NCBI RefSeq assembly: GCF_014639235.1
Contig: NZ_BMFU01000002.1
Coordinates: 248,001 to 312,000 of the forward strand
Direction of reading: 5' to 3'
DNA from: Paenibacillus silvae
GTDB lineage: Bacteria; Bacillota; Bacilli; Paenibacillales; Paenibacillaceae
DNA: 64,000 bases
The notes beneath the pieces are model-generated. The model saw only the letters and a program-made list of their open reading frames with translations, did no database searches and was not told where the DNA came from. Shown piece after piece: positions 1-8,892 of the stretch (position 1 is its first letter; every line of letters begins with the position of its first letter). The position numbers and the translations under genes are program-made.

Positions 1-57
1 GATCCGGGGAATGTACAAGCACAGTTAGAAATGACACATTATTTGGAGGAGATCATC

Positions 58-813
58 ATGAGTCACACAGGAAAAGTAGCAATCATTACAGGAGCAGGTA
101 GCGGGTTAGGTCAGGCAGCAGCGCTGAAATTGGCTGAACAGGGTGCTTCCATCGTTGTTGTTGATCTGGTTGATAAGACAGGACTTGAAACGGTGAAGCA
201 GATTGAACAGCTGGGAAGTAAAGCGATTTTTGTTCAGGCTGATGTGAGTAAAGCCGCTGAAGTAGAAAATTATGTGAAAAAGACGATCGAAGCGTTCGGT
301 CGAATTGATATGTTCTTCAATAATGCCGGCATTGCTGGCCCCGGCATCAAATTAATTGAACATACGATTGAGCAATTTGACCAAATTATTGATATCAATT
401 TGAGAAGTGTATTTTATGGATTAAAATATGTCATTACAGAAATGCTCAAAACGGGGGGCGGCTCAATCGTAAACACGGCTTCTACAGCGGGCATAGTAGG
501 TGTTCCGGCAGTGGCTCCGTACGCTGCGACCAAACACGGTGTCGTTGGCTTGACACGTACAGCGGCAATTGAATATGGCAAGGAAAACATCCGCGTTAAT
601 GCCATTGCGCCAGGTACCATTGAAACTCCGATGGTCGTTCAATTCGGTAAAGATAATCCGGAGGTTTTCCAGGCTACAGTAGATAGCATTCCATCTGGAC
701 GTCTGGGCAAGCCGGAAGAGATCGCTAATCTGGTATCCTTCCTGCTTGGAGACGATGCACCATACATTAACGGCGCTGTATATGCAATTGATGGTGCTGT
801 TACTGCTCAATAA
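58..813 (+). CDS. SDR-family NAD(P)-dependent oxidoreductase
   Basis: A 251-residue classical short-chain dehydrogenase/reductase, a cytosolic NAD(P)H-dependent oxidoreductase. Visible are the cofactor-binding TGAGSGLG motif near residues 10-17, the NNAG motif, the catalytic Ser in a TAST stretch and the YAATK active site with Tyr and Lys. The C-terminal part (PGTIETPM, then the usual GRLGKPEEIA stretch) is normal and the length is typical. The start at 58 is set by GGAGGAG about eight bases upstream. The frame is open to the left edge of the window, so an upstream in-frame ATG at 31 exists but lies before the ribosome binding site. The substrate cannot be told; 3-oxoacyl reductase-like or glucose dehydrogenase-like enzymes share these motifs. 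It is followed by its own terminator. Confidence 0.9.
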   Translation: MSHTGKVAIITGAGSGLGQAAALKLAEQGASIVVVDLVDKTGLETVKQIEQLGSKAIFVQADVSKAAEVENYVKKTIEAFGRIDMFFNNAGIAGPGIKLIEHTIEQFDQIIDINLRSVFYGLKYVITEMLKTGGGSIVNTASTAGIVGVPAVAPYAATKHGVVGLTRTAAIEYGKENIRVNAIAPGTIETPMVVQFGKDNPEVFQATVDSIPSGRLGKPEEIANLVSFLLGDDAPYINGAVYAIDGAVTAQ

Positions 814-815
814 AA

Positions 816-852
816 AGGAACCGTGCGGATCAACCGCACAGTTCCTTTTTTC
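816..852 (+). terminator. Rho-independent terminator after the SDR gene
   Basis: A 12-bp stem (GGAACCGTGCGG against CCGCACAGTTCC, one mismatch) with a short loop is followed by a T-rich run, starting three bases after the stop codon. Confidence 0.85.
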
Positions 853-1001
853 GTTGAATAGGAGACATGACTTCTGTAATAGAGCATACCTACTGAGTTA
901 CGATGCTAGGTTGGATATCGAAACCCCTCTTTATCACGACATTTCCTCCAGTTGACGATCTTCGTCAATTTCTAGAGGTTGCCGTTACTTGACTTCTTCC
1001 C

Positions 1002-1400
1002 CTACCTGTCCAGTGCTTCTACGTAATCCTTTGCTTCTTTCAAAGAAAGGTTTCGGGCTTCGCGCAGTCGCTTGATCGCTTGAATTTTGTTGCCTCGACG
1101 CAGCATGTCCAAAAGCTCCCGATCCAGATCACGATCCTGGGAACCGTGGTCACTAGTATTCATTGTATGGATTGTACTCATTGAATTCAACGAATCTCCA
1201 TCAACAGGATGAGAAAAGGGAGAAGCGTTATGGACTGAAGAAGAGCTGTTCATAGTAAAAGTATTTCCCACGCCGGGTGTGCTGTTCTGAAGGCGTTCCA
1301 CTTCGGATTTCAAGTCATCGACTTGACGCTGCAAACTACTCATTTTAGACCACAGAATGGGAATAATTAGCAGGAAAACAACCATCAAGAAGCCGCTCAT
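1002..1400 (-). CDS. Membrane-anchored protein with ribosomal L7/L12 C-terminal-like domain
   Basis: A 132-residue protein that begins with one hydrophobic segment (about residues 3-16), continues with a short coiled-coil-like stretch (SSLQRQVDDLKSEVERLQ) and a Ser/Asn/His-rich linker, and ends in a helical module. That module (GNKIQAIKRLREARNLSLKEAKDYVEAL) resembles the C-terminal domain of ribosomal protein L7/L12, where such a helix contacts translation factors. The start is at 1400, where ATGA overlaps the stop of the upstream P450 gene, so the two are translationally coupled. Longer in-frame starts would lie inside the P450 gene. The role is unknown; small membrane-bound L7/L12-like proteins are widespread in Firmicutes without an assigned function. 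Confidence 0.75.
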   Translation of the reverse strand: MSGFLMVVFLLIIPILWSKMSSLQRQVDDLKSEVERLQNSTPGVGNTFTMNSSSSVHNASPFSHPVDGDSLNSMSTIHTMNTSDHGSQDRDLDRELLDMLRRGNKIQAIKRLREARNLSLKEAKDYVEALDR

Positions 1401-2647
1401 ATCAGTTGTACCGGGATTTCTTTGACACCACGAACGACCATGCCCGGTCTCCATTCCAGTGTATCGACATCCGCTTGAAGCCTCATGTTTGGAAAACGAT
1501 GTAACAACGTGCTTACAGCAATTTCTCCTTCAAGACGTGCCAGCGGTGCACCGAGACAGAGATGAATGCCTTTGCCAAAAGCGAGATGAGAACTTTTCTC
1601 CCGAGTAATATCGAAAACATCCGGGTCCTTGAACTGTTCCTCATCCCGATTCGCTGAATCCAGCGCAACAATCACCAGATCACCTTTAGCAATGTGTTGC
1701 CCCCGAAATTCGATATCCTCTGAAGCCCACCGCGATGTGCTGAACTCAACAGGTCCGTTGTATCGAAGCATTTCTTCAATGGCCTGATGGATAAGCTCGG
1801 GCCGCTTTATTAACAGATCACGCTGTTCTGGGTGCTCCAGCAGCGCCAGTATACCGTTGCCAATTAGATTGACAGTGGTTTCATGTCCAGCAATAATGAG
1901 AAGCGACACGACGCCGAGCAGTTCTTTTTCGCTTAACTGGTCTCCCGATTCTTCAGCAATCACGAGCTGGCTGATCAGATCCTGTCCAGGGTCTTTGCGC
2001 ACTTTGGCGAACCAGGCCGTGAGATACTCGGTAAATTCCTGAACGTGTTGCTGCAGCAGCACTGTATTCTTCATCGTGGAGGCTTCAATAAAGGTGTTGG
2101 ACCACATGCGGAACTTGTCCCGATCCTCCAATGGCACTCCAAGTATCTCACTTATAACAATTATGGGCAGCGGGAAGGCATAGTCATCAATCAGATTCAT
2201 CGTTTCTTGTGAAGGCAGATTGTCCAGGAGATCACTAGCGATGTCCTGAATATGGCTTCTCATGCCTGCGACAAGTTGAGGTGTGAAAGCCTTCTGCACA
2301 AGTCCTCGCAAGCGACGATGATCGGGCGGATCAGAAAACAGCATCGTGCTGGAGAAAATGCTTTGGCGATCTGCTCCGTAACGTTTGACCATATCTTTGC
2401 TAAACCGTGAATCCTTTAACACCTGAACGGCGTCCTCATATCGGGAAATGATCCAGCCAAATTCGCCATGGGGAAACATGACTTTGAAGACAGGCTCATC
2501 TTTTCTTAATTTTTCATAGACCGGATAAGGGTTATTCGTGAATGAAGCTGTGAACAAATGGGAGTTTGTGTTCTCATGGTTCTGATTGGACGCATGCTTC
2601 TCATCGTTTTGATGAATCTCATTGGTTTCATTCGGATTCAAATGCAC
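1397..2647 (-). CDS. Cytochrome P450 (CYP107-like, class I bacterial)
   Basis: A soluble heme monooxygenase of 416 residues, the usual size of bacterial class I P450s. Signature regions are the I-helix oxygen-activation motif AGHETT (residues 253-258), the ExxR motif (E292, R295) and the heme-binding loop FGKGIHLCLG (357-366) with Cys364 as heme ligand. Overall wording resembles Bacillus CYP107-type enzymes acting on fatty acids or polyketide-like substrates, but the substrate is not predictable. The chosen start is GTG at 2647, with AGGAGAGGAG just upstream; the longer ATG at 2707 has no site. No ferredoxin or reductase gene is adjacent. It is the first gene of a two-gene operon, divergent from the aldo/keto reductase. 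Confidence 0.88.
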   Translation of the reverse strand: MHLNPNETNEIHQNDEKHASNQNHENTNSHLFTASFTNNPYPVYEKLRKDEPVFKVMFPHGEFGWIISRYEDAVQVLKDSRFSKDMVKRYGADRQSIFSSTMLFSDPPDHRRLRGLVQKAFTPQLVAGMRSHIQDIASDLLDNLPSQETMNLIDDYAFPLPIIVISEILGVPLEDRDKFRMWSNTFIEASTMKNTVLLQQHVQEFTEYLTAWFAKVRKDPGQDLISQLVIAEESGDQLSEKELLGVVSLLIIAGHETTVNLIGNGILALLEHPEQRDLLIKRPELIHQAIEEMLRYNGPVEFSTSRWASEDIEFRGQHIAKGDLVIVALDSANRDEEQFKDPDVFDITREKSSHLAFGKGIHLCLGAPLARLEGEIAVSTLLHRFPNMRLQADVDTLEWRPGMVVRGVKEIPVQLI

Positions 2648-2839
2648 AATCTCCTCTCCTGTGATGTTAGAGCCTTTTGCTCTGTATGTATTCCATACGT
2701 AAAGCATCGAAACCTTGTTTCATAATGATAAATATCCAAAAAGATGCAGGAATATCGTACATAGCTCCAGAAAAGAACAATTTAAGTGAGGAATGCGCTT
2801 GCACGTGTAGCAAATTTGGAAAAAGAGGAGAATACGCGT

Positions 2840-3817
2840 ATGACATACAGACAGCTGCCTTTGCATTATCATCAGATTCCCGCAAGTCCCATTGTTCTGG
2901 GGTGTATGCGTTTTGGAGGAGCATGGGATGGACAGCCCATTACGAATGATCTGGTGGTTGAAGGCCGCCAGGCGGTAGAAACAGCATTGGAAATAGGAAT
3001 TCATCATTTTGATCTTGCGGACATCTACACACGAGGCAAGGCGGAGCGTGTGTTTGGACGTGTTCTGTCCGAGATTGGGGGGTTACGGGAACAGATTATT
3101 ATTCAATCGAAATGTGGCATCCGACTGGCCGGGGAGGATGAAGGTCCTCAGCGCTACGATACGTCAGAAGCACATATTCTGAAAAGTGTTGACGGCATTC
3201 TTTCCCGGCTTGGCATCGACTATCTGGATATTCTGCTGCTGCACCGTCCTGATCCGCTTGCCCATCCGCAGGAGATTGGAGAAGCGCTGGCTAAGCTTCA
3301 TCAGGCAGGCAAAGTGAGACATTTTGGCGTGTCCAACATGGGCTCCGAGCAGATTCGCCTTCTTCAGATGTACAGTCGTGTTCCCTTTATTGTGAACCAG
3401 CTGGAGATGAGCCTTGATAAAATCGGCTTTGTCGAAGCGGGTGTAACCGTGAACCGTGAACCTTCCAAACAGAATGTATTCCCTTACGGTACGATGGAAT
3501 TCTGCCAGGCGGAGCACATTCAGCTGCAGGCCTGGGGCCCTTTGGCGCAAGGAAGATTCACAGGCAGAGTGGTTGAGGGACAGCGGCCGGAGATTAAAGC
3601 AACATCAGAGCTTGTGGCACAAATGGCTGCGAAAAGAGATGTCACGCCTGAAGCGATTGTGCTGGCCTGGCTGATGAAACATCCTGCTGGCATTCAGCCG
3701 GTGATTGGCTCTATTCGCCCGGAGCGCATTCTGGCTTACCGCGACGCGACCCAAATTGAACTCACACGTGATGAGTGGTACGAGCTGTATTCGTCTTCCT
3801 GCGGACGCAGAATGTAG
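2840..3817 (+). CDS. Aldo/keto reductase (YcsN/YdhF type)
   Basis: A cytosolic NADPH-dependent aldo/keto reductase of 325 residues that would reduce carbonyl substrates. The catalytic tetrad is recognisable: Asp and Tyr in DLADIYTRG, Lys in SKCGI, and His in LLHRPDP. The later GVSNM and the C-terminal IGSIRPERI stretches are the usual NADP-binding elements. The wording is closest to the oxidoreductase group that includes B. subtilis YcsN and E. coli YdhF. The start at 2840 follows AAGAGGAG at normal spacing; an upstream in-frame ATG at 2786 lacks a site. The 192-bp divergent gap to the P450 gene must carry both promoters. Confidence 0.88.
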   Translation: MTYRQLPLHYHQIPASPIVLGCMRFGGAWDGQPITNDLVVEGRQAVETALEIGIHHFDLADIYTRGKAERVFGRVLSEIGGLREQIIIQSKCGIRLAGEDEGPQRYDTSEAHILKSVDGILSRLGIDYLDILLLHRPDPLAHPQEIGEALAKLHQAGKVRHFGVSNMGSEQIRLLQMYSRVPFIVNQLEMSLDKIGFVEAGVTVNREPSKQNVFPYGTMEFCQAEHIQLQAWGPLAQGRFTGRVVEGQRPEIKATSELVAQMAAKRDVTPEAIVLAWLMKHPAGIQPVIGSIRPERILAYRDATQIELTRDEWYELYSSSCGRRM

Positions 3818-3819
3818 TG

Positions 3820-3860
3820 AAAGAGCACAGGTTCTCAGGAATCTGTGCTCTTTGATTTTT
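3820..3860 (+). terminator. Rho-independent terminator after the aldo/keto reductase
   Basis: Stem AAAGAGCACAG against CTGTGCTCTTT with a loop of about 12 bases, followed by GATTTTTATTTTT. Confidence 0.85.
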
Positions 3861-4106
3861 ATTTTTCAAATGGTGATTAAAGCCTGTATAGAGTTGTTTA
3901 TTGACTGGTAGTGCCCTTCCTTTGTAGTCTGGAGTATTCATATTTGTGCTCAAGCGTGTTCATGAGTAAGACCTGAGACTTACAGGGGAGTGCAGATAAG
4001 AAGGACGTTTCAACCATTTTTGCCTGTTTTCAGCGTCATGGGCTGAAAGCTGTGATAATATGAGGAAAATAGGAACATACGATCTGTTTACATGAGAGGA
4101 GACATC

Positions 4107-5213
4107 TTGAAGATGGAGATGCTTAAACCGCCTGCCGAGACATTGTACGAGGCCGAGTTACGGGCGTTACAACAGGAGGATCAGGGTCATCGTCCCCCAA
4201 ACTGGTTATTATCCCCGGCCTATGTACGGGATTTTATTATTGGACGGGATCAGCCAGCTATGCTGGATGGGGAGAAGGTTGCGATCACACGTAAATTCTA
4301 TGGTAATGATGTTCTGATAGAACGTGCGGTTGTTACACTTGCGGGTAATCGCGGGTTGATGCTGGTGGGTGAGCCGGGTACAGCCAAAACGATGTTAAGT
4401 GAGCTCCTCACGGCTGCAATCTCCGGCACAAGTTTGAATACGATACAAGGCACGGCTGGAACGACCGAGGATATGATCAAATACTCATGGAACTACGCCA
4501 TGCTGCTTGATAAGGGGCCATCTGAAGCTGCGCTCGTGCCTTCTCCTCTGTATAACGGAATGAAAAAGGGGATACTTACCCGCTTTGAGGAAATTACACG
4601 TTGTCCGGCAGAAGCACAGGACAGCCTGATCAGCATTCTTAGCGATAAGGTCATGAGCATTCCGGAACTGGATGGGGGAGTGCTTTTTGCTAAACCGGGA
4701 TTTAATGTCATTGCTACCGCCAATATTCGGGACAAAGGCGTTAACGAGATGAGCGGCGCGCTCAAGCGGCGTTTTAACTTTGAAACGATCAAGCCGATCC
4801 AGAATGTGAAAATGGAAGCGAAGATCATTGAATCTCAGGCGAGAAATCTGTTATTACATAGTGGAATTGATACCGAAATTCAGACCGATGTGGTGGAGCT
4901 GCTGGCAACAACGTTTATGGAGCTGCGCACAGGCATGTCGCGTGAAGGCTACAAGCTGGATACACCGCAAGCGTCGATGAGCACTGCAGAAGCGGTATCT
5001 GTATATGTGCAGAGTGCGATGACATCGTATTATTACGAGGGTAAATCGATTGCGCTGGATCGTTTGGTTCAGAATATGCTGGGTACGATTGCCAAGGAAA
5101 ATGACAAGGATCTGAGCATTCTGAAAAATTATTTCTCCAAAATTGTGAAGGCTCGCTCCGCAGAAGAGGAAATCTGGAAAAATTATTATGAGGAAAGAAA
5201 ATGGATCGGTTAG
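4107..5213 (+). CDS. MoxR-type AAA+ ATPase, YehL subfamily
   Basis: A 368-residue AAA+ ATPase that probably acts as a metal-insertion or remodelling chaperone together with the VWA protein encoded two genes later. Walker A is GEPGTAKT. The Walker B region reads ILTRFEEITR, so the usual Asp-Glu pair is Glu-Glu. Sensor 1 is IATAN, and the arginine-finger region reads LKRRFNFE. Size and gene company match E. coli YehL, which sits with yehM, yehP, yehI and yehQ. The start is placed at TTG 4107 because GAGGAG lies five bases upstream; ATG 4113 is the alternative. It is the first gene of a six-gene operon and overlaps the next by 13 bases. The 289 bases upstream hold a GATAAT -10-like box near 4054 and no gene. 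Confidence 0.85.
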   Translation: MKMEMLKPPAETLYEAELRALQQEDQGHRPPNWLLSPAYVRDFIIGRDQPAMLDGEKVAITRKFYGNDVLIERAVVTLAGNRGLMLVGEPGTAKTMLSELLTAAISGTSLNTIQGTAGTTEDMIKYSWNYAMLLDKGPSEAALVPSPLYNGMKKGILTRFEEITRCPAEAQDSLISILSDKVMSIPELDGGVLFAKPGFNVIATANIRDKGVNEMSGALKRRFNFETIKPIQNVKMEAKIIESQARNLLLHSGIDTEIQTDVVELLATTFMELRTGMSREGYKLDTPQASMSTAEAVSVYVQSAMTSYYYEGKSIALDRLVQNMLGTIAKENDKDLSILKNYFSKIVKARSAEEEIWKNYYEERKWIG

Positions 5214-7639
5214 GCACGGTACCGCCTGCTGACACGGCCGTTTTATCGGATGCTGCGGCTTTAAAGCAGCTGCATTCTTTGTTGGAGTCAGATGTATACA
5301 ACCTGAACAATCGAACGCTCTATTTTCCAATACGGCATCACAGTCCAGCCTGTGCACATCATCTGCTGCGAGTGATTGAAGACTACAAGCCAGAAATGAT
5401 TTTGATTGAGGGACCCGAAAGAGGCAACTCGCTTATTTCCGTGCTGACGGATGAGGCGACCGTACCTCCAGTCAGTCTCTATTACACCTATGAAGATGAG
5501 CATGGCCGGGAAGCTTGTTATTATCCGATGCTTCGATATTCACCCGAATATGTTGCATTGAAGGAAGCGAAACGACGGGATATACGAGCATCCTTCATGG
5601 ATCTGGATTATCGACATGTCTCAAGGCGTACAGACAGCCCTGCTAATCCGGCGCAGACGGAACAGCAGGACGTTTCGTTCCAGGATGAAACGCTGCTGGC
5701 CAGCTCGGATTTTATTAACCGACTATGCGAGAAAACAAACTGCCGCAGCTTTGATGAGTTGTGGGAAAAGGTGTTTGAGATCGGCGGGCTGGAGAAGTCA
5801 ACCTGTGCATTCGTGCAGGATGTATTCACCTACTGTACATTATCCCGAATGTGTTATACCCCGGAACGATTAATTGCGAGCGGTGACCTGTTAAGGGAAG
5901 CTCATATGAGAAAACGAATCAGGGAAGCCGGGGAGAAACATGAGCGGCTGCTTGTGATCACAGGTGGTTTTCATACCTACGGTTTACTACATGAGAACGT
6001 CTATGAGGCGGAACAGGAGGTGCATTTGCAAGAAGCTGCATCAGAGATGCAGCAGCAGATGTATCCGATGGTATATACGTTTGCCGAGGCGGATCGTCTG
6101 AACGGTTATGCCAGTGGCATGCCTTACGTGTTTTTCTATGATCAAATATGGGGCGAGCTGCTGCGCACTCCAGGTTCAGCTTACCGTTTAACAACACTGA
6201 ATGTGTTATCCAGGCTGACGCGCAAGCTTCGGGACCATCAGGAGCACGTATCTACGAGCGATGCGATTGAAGCTTACAGCATGATCCAGGGGCTGGCACA
6301 GCTTCGTGGCAAGCAGGAAGGCGGAGTCTACGAGCTGATGGATGCGGCGCTTACTTCTTTTGTCAAAGGGGAGTTAACGCTTGCTACCGACAAGCCGCTG
6401 CAGGAACTGCAGCTTCTGCTAACCGGTGATGGCATTGGAAGTGTAGCGCCTAATGCTTTTCATATTCCGATTGTAGAGGATTTCAAAACCCGCTGCACGG
6501 AGTTTAAACTCCAGATCCGAACGACTGGTCAGCACAAAAAGGTGCTTGATCTGTATGCCAAGCCGGAGCATCGCTTGCTTAGCCAGCTATTTCAATGTAT
6601 TGCCTATCTGGTACCTGAGTTTGCGAAACGACAGGCCGGCCCTGACTGGATCGCACAGCGTGATATGAATCTCGTTCGCGAAACCTGGGAGTATATGTAT
6701 TCTTCGCGGATTGAAGCCAGGCTTATTGAAAATTCCCTATATGGCGGTACACTTGCTGCTGCGGCTACTCGCAAAATGGAAGAGCAAATGCAGGACATTC
6801 CGAATCATCACAGCGGCGAGCTTGCGCAGCTGATGCTTCATGCACTGCTGATGGGACTTCAGGAGACAGCGCTGCAGCTGTATGCGAAGGTGCGGGCAGC
6901 GCTGCGAACAGATGGACATTTCTTGTCTTTATGCAGCAGTCTGACCATTCTGAACCGTGTTCATCAGCACCGCAGGTTGCTGGGTTTATCGGATGATCCC
7001 CATCTTCCAGAACTGGTGTCGGAAGCGTATAACAATGCGGTGGACAAGCTGCTTCAGCTGTCCCGAACTAATGCAGATGAGCATGATGGGATTATTCAGG
7101 GACTGAAGCTGCTTGCGATGCTGGCAGAATCATCAGAGGAGCAGTTTCAGGATATAACGTTTCGCAATCAGCTGAACGAGCTTTTACGTGATCCGAAGCT
7201 GCCAGCTCAGCTGGAAGGGGTATGTATCGCTATTGCATCAGGACTGGGTGATCGATCAAGGGACGAGATTGTGGAGCGTGCCCGGGGATATATTCACGGG
7301 ACTCCTGAACAGATGCGTCAGACAGCTTTATTTCTACAGGGGGTCTTCACGGTGGCGCGGGATGCGTTCTTATATGAAGATCAGCTGCTGTCCGAGCTGA
7401 ACGGGTTGATCGAACAGTTATCCTACGATGATTTTATTGCGATGATTCCTGAATTGCGGTTAGCCTTTACTTATTTTACACCGATGGAAACGGGTCTGAT
7501 TGCGGAACGTGTGGCCAAGCTGCATCAGGTGGAGCCGGATGAGATGTCTACCCCAGCGCTGGATGAGCAGCTTCTGATGCAGTTCAGAACGCAGGATGAG
7601 GCACTTCGAAAGGAGTTTGCTGCATGGAAATTAATATAA
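5201..7639 (+). CDS. DUF5682-like protein (YehM counterpart)
   Basis: An 812-residue cytosolic protein without membrane segments. The N-terminal part carries a striking YFPIRHHSPACAHH motif, then LIEGPERGNS, and about 200 residues later GGFHTYGL. This order (His-rich motif, Glu-containing motif, GxxH-like motif) recalls the TraB/TIKI/EreA-type fold with metal-binding His and Glu, but that assignment is my inference. The C-terminal 400 residues are helical and repeat-like. Position and size match E. coli YehM. The start at 5201 overlaps the ATPase gene and follows GAGGAAAG. It would be the conserved partner that is neither ATPase nor VWA in this system; the biochemical function is unknown. Confidence 0.8.
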   Translation: MDRLGTVPPADTAVLSDAAALKQLHSLLESDVYNLNNRTLYFPIRHHSPACAHHLLRVIEDYKPEMILIEGPERGNSLISVLTDEATVPPVSLYYTYEDEHGREACYYPMLRYSPEYVALKEAKRRDIRASFMDLDYRHVSRRTDSPANPAQTEQQDVSFQDETLLASSDFINRLCEKTNCRSFDELWEKVFEIGGLEKSTCAFVQDVFTYCTLSRMCYTPERLIASGDLLREAHMRKRIREAGEKHERLLVITGGFHTYGLLHENVYEAEQEVHLQEAASEMQQQMYPMVYTFAEADRLNGYASGMPYVFFYDQIWGELLRTPGSAYRLTTLNVLSRLTRKLRDHQEHVSTSDAIEAYSMIQGLAQLRGKQEGGVYELMDAALTSFVKGELTLATDKPLQELQLLLTGDGIGSVAPNAFHIPIVEDFKTRCTEFKLQIRTTGQHKKVLDLYAKPEHRLLSQLFQCIAYLVPEFAKRQAGPDWIAQRDMNLVRETWEYMYSSRIEARLIENSLYGGTLAAAATRKMEEQMQDIPNHHSGELAQLMLHALLMGLQETALQLYAKVRAALRTDGHFLSLCSSLTILNRVHQHRRLLGLSDDPHLPELVSEAYNNAVDKLLQLSRTNADEHDGIIQGLKLLAMLAESSEEQFQDITFRNQLNELLRDPKLPAQLEGVCIAIASGLGDRSRDEIVERARGYIHGTPEQMRQTALFLQGVFTVARDAFLYEDQLLSELNGLIEQLSYDDFIAMIPELRLAFTYFTPMETGLIAERVAKLHQVEPDEMSTPALDEQLLMQFRTQDEALRKEFAAWKLI

Positions 7640-8826
7640 ACGGCTCTCGCCACGAACAGGAAGAAACGTTGACAGAGCTGCCTTTAACCGCTGAACGCAG
7701 TGCTGTTGAAACATTGAACCGGTGGCGCTTGATTCTGGGGGAATCTGCAGAAGAAGGGCTGTGTGAAGCCGATTCATATGCATCTGACGAATTTCAGTAT
7801 ACCGAGCTGGATGAAATTCTGGGATACCTGTACAACCGTGAATATGGGGAAGAGCAAGGCTATCGCAGAGAAGGCGGGCGCGGTTCGTCAGAGCTTACCG
7901 TTCCTCATTGGTTACATAAGGTCAGGGAGCTTTTTCCCAAATCCACGGTTGAAATTCTGGAAAAGCAGGCACTGGATCGCTACGGGCTGACGGAACTGCT
8001 GACAGATCGAAAGCTGCTGGAGTCGCTTGAGCCCAATATGAATCTTCTCAAAAACATCATGCAGTTTAAAGGCCGAATGAAAAATGATGTGCTGCGAAGT
8101 GCCAAGGATATTGTGCGGGTGGTCGTTGATGATCTGCGCAGGAAACTCGAATCTCACGTCAGGGCAAGCATTATGGGCAAACGCAGTCGATATGCAGCAA
8201 GCTCGGTGCGCTCCCTGCGCAATTTGAATTTTAAACGTACGATTACACGCAATCTAAAAAATTATGATAAAGACAAACGAAGATTTGTGATTGATCGTCT
8301 TTATTTTGATGGCAATATACAGCAGCATAACAAGTGGAACATCATTATCGGTGTTGATGAGAGCGGCAGTATGATGGATTCGGTGATTTACAGCTCCGTT
8401 ATGGCAAGTATTTTTTATCGTTTGAATGCCTTGCGGACAAAATTGTTTATTTTTGACACCAAGGTGGTTGATCTGAGTGATCGGCTGGAGGACCCTGTGG
8501 ATGTGCTGATGAATGTGCAGCTCGGGGGAGGAACTCATATTGCCAAAGCGCTGCGTTACGGAGAGACACTGATCGAGAATCCGGGCAAAACAATCTATAT
8601 TCTGGTCAGTGATCTTGAGGAAGGATACCCAATCAATCAGATGTATCAGGCGTGTAAGGATATTATTGATGCAGGCTGCAAGCTGCTGGTGCTTACAGCG
8701 CTCGATTTTAATGGAAATTCGGTGTATAACGAACATGCCGCGCAAACGCTCGCCAACATGGGCGCACATGTCGCTGCGATTACCCCGAATGAACTCGCAG
8801 AATGGATTGGAGATATCATTACCTGA
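7624..8826 (+). CDS. VWA-domain protein (YehP counterpart)
   Basis: A 400-residue protein with a helical N-terminal half and a C-terminal von Willebrand factor A domain. The MIDAS metal site looks intact: DESGSM near residue 243, the Thr in LGGGTHIAKAL and the Asp in SDLEEGYP. VWA proteins encoded with MoxR ATPases usually act as substrate adaptors whose metal-bound face engages the ATPase ring or the target. It starts with ATG 7624 behind AAAGGAG and overlaps the upstream gene by 16 bases, so expression is coupled. There is no signal peptide or membrane segment, which places the complex in the cytosol. Confidence 0.87.
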   Translation: MEININGSRHEQEETLTELPLTAERSAVETLNRWRLILGESAEEGLCEADSYASDEFQYTELDEILGYLYNREYGEEQGYRREGGRGSSELTVPHWLHKVRELFPKSTVEILEKQALDRYGLTELLTDRKLLESLEPNMNLLKNIMQFKGRMKNDVLRSAKDIVRVVVDDLRRKLESHVRASIMGKRSRYAASSVRSLRNLNFKRTITRNLKNYDKDKRRFVIDRLYFDGNIQQHNKWNIIIGVDESGSMMDSVIYSSVMASIFYRLNALRTKLFIFDTKVVDLSDRLEDPVDVLMNVQLGGGTHIAKALRYGETLIENPGKTIYILVSDLEEGYPINQMYQACKDIIDAGCKLLVLTALDFNGNSVYNEHAAQTLANMGAHVAAITPNELAEWIGDIIT

Positions 8827-8892
8827 AATTCAACTAAATGATCTAACTTCAATTGAATTACTTTAACATCTCATTTTAAGGAGGAAATGATT

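Noticed and set aside
1..57. An N-terminal extension of the SDR through the left edge
   Set aside because: The frame is open, but GGAGGAG at normal distance from ATG 58 marks that codon as the start.
2752..2775. ATAGCTC upstream of the aldo/keto reductase gene
   Set aside because: The second arm of the shared operator is missing.
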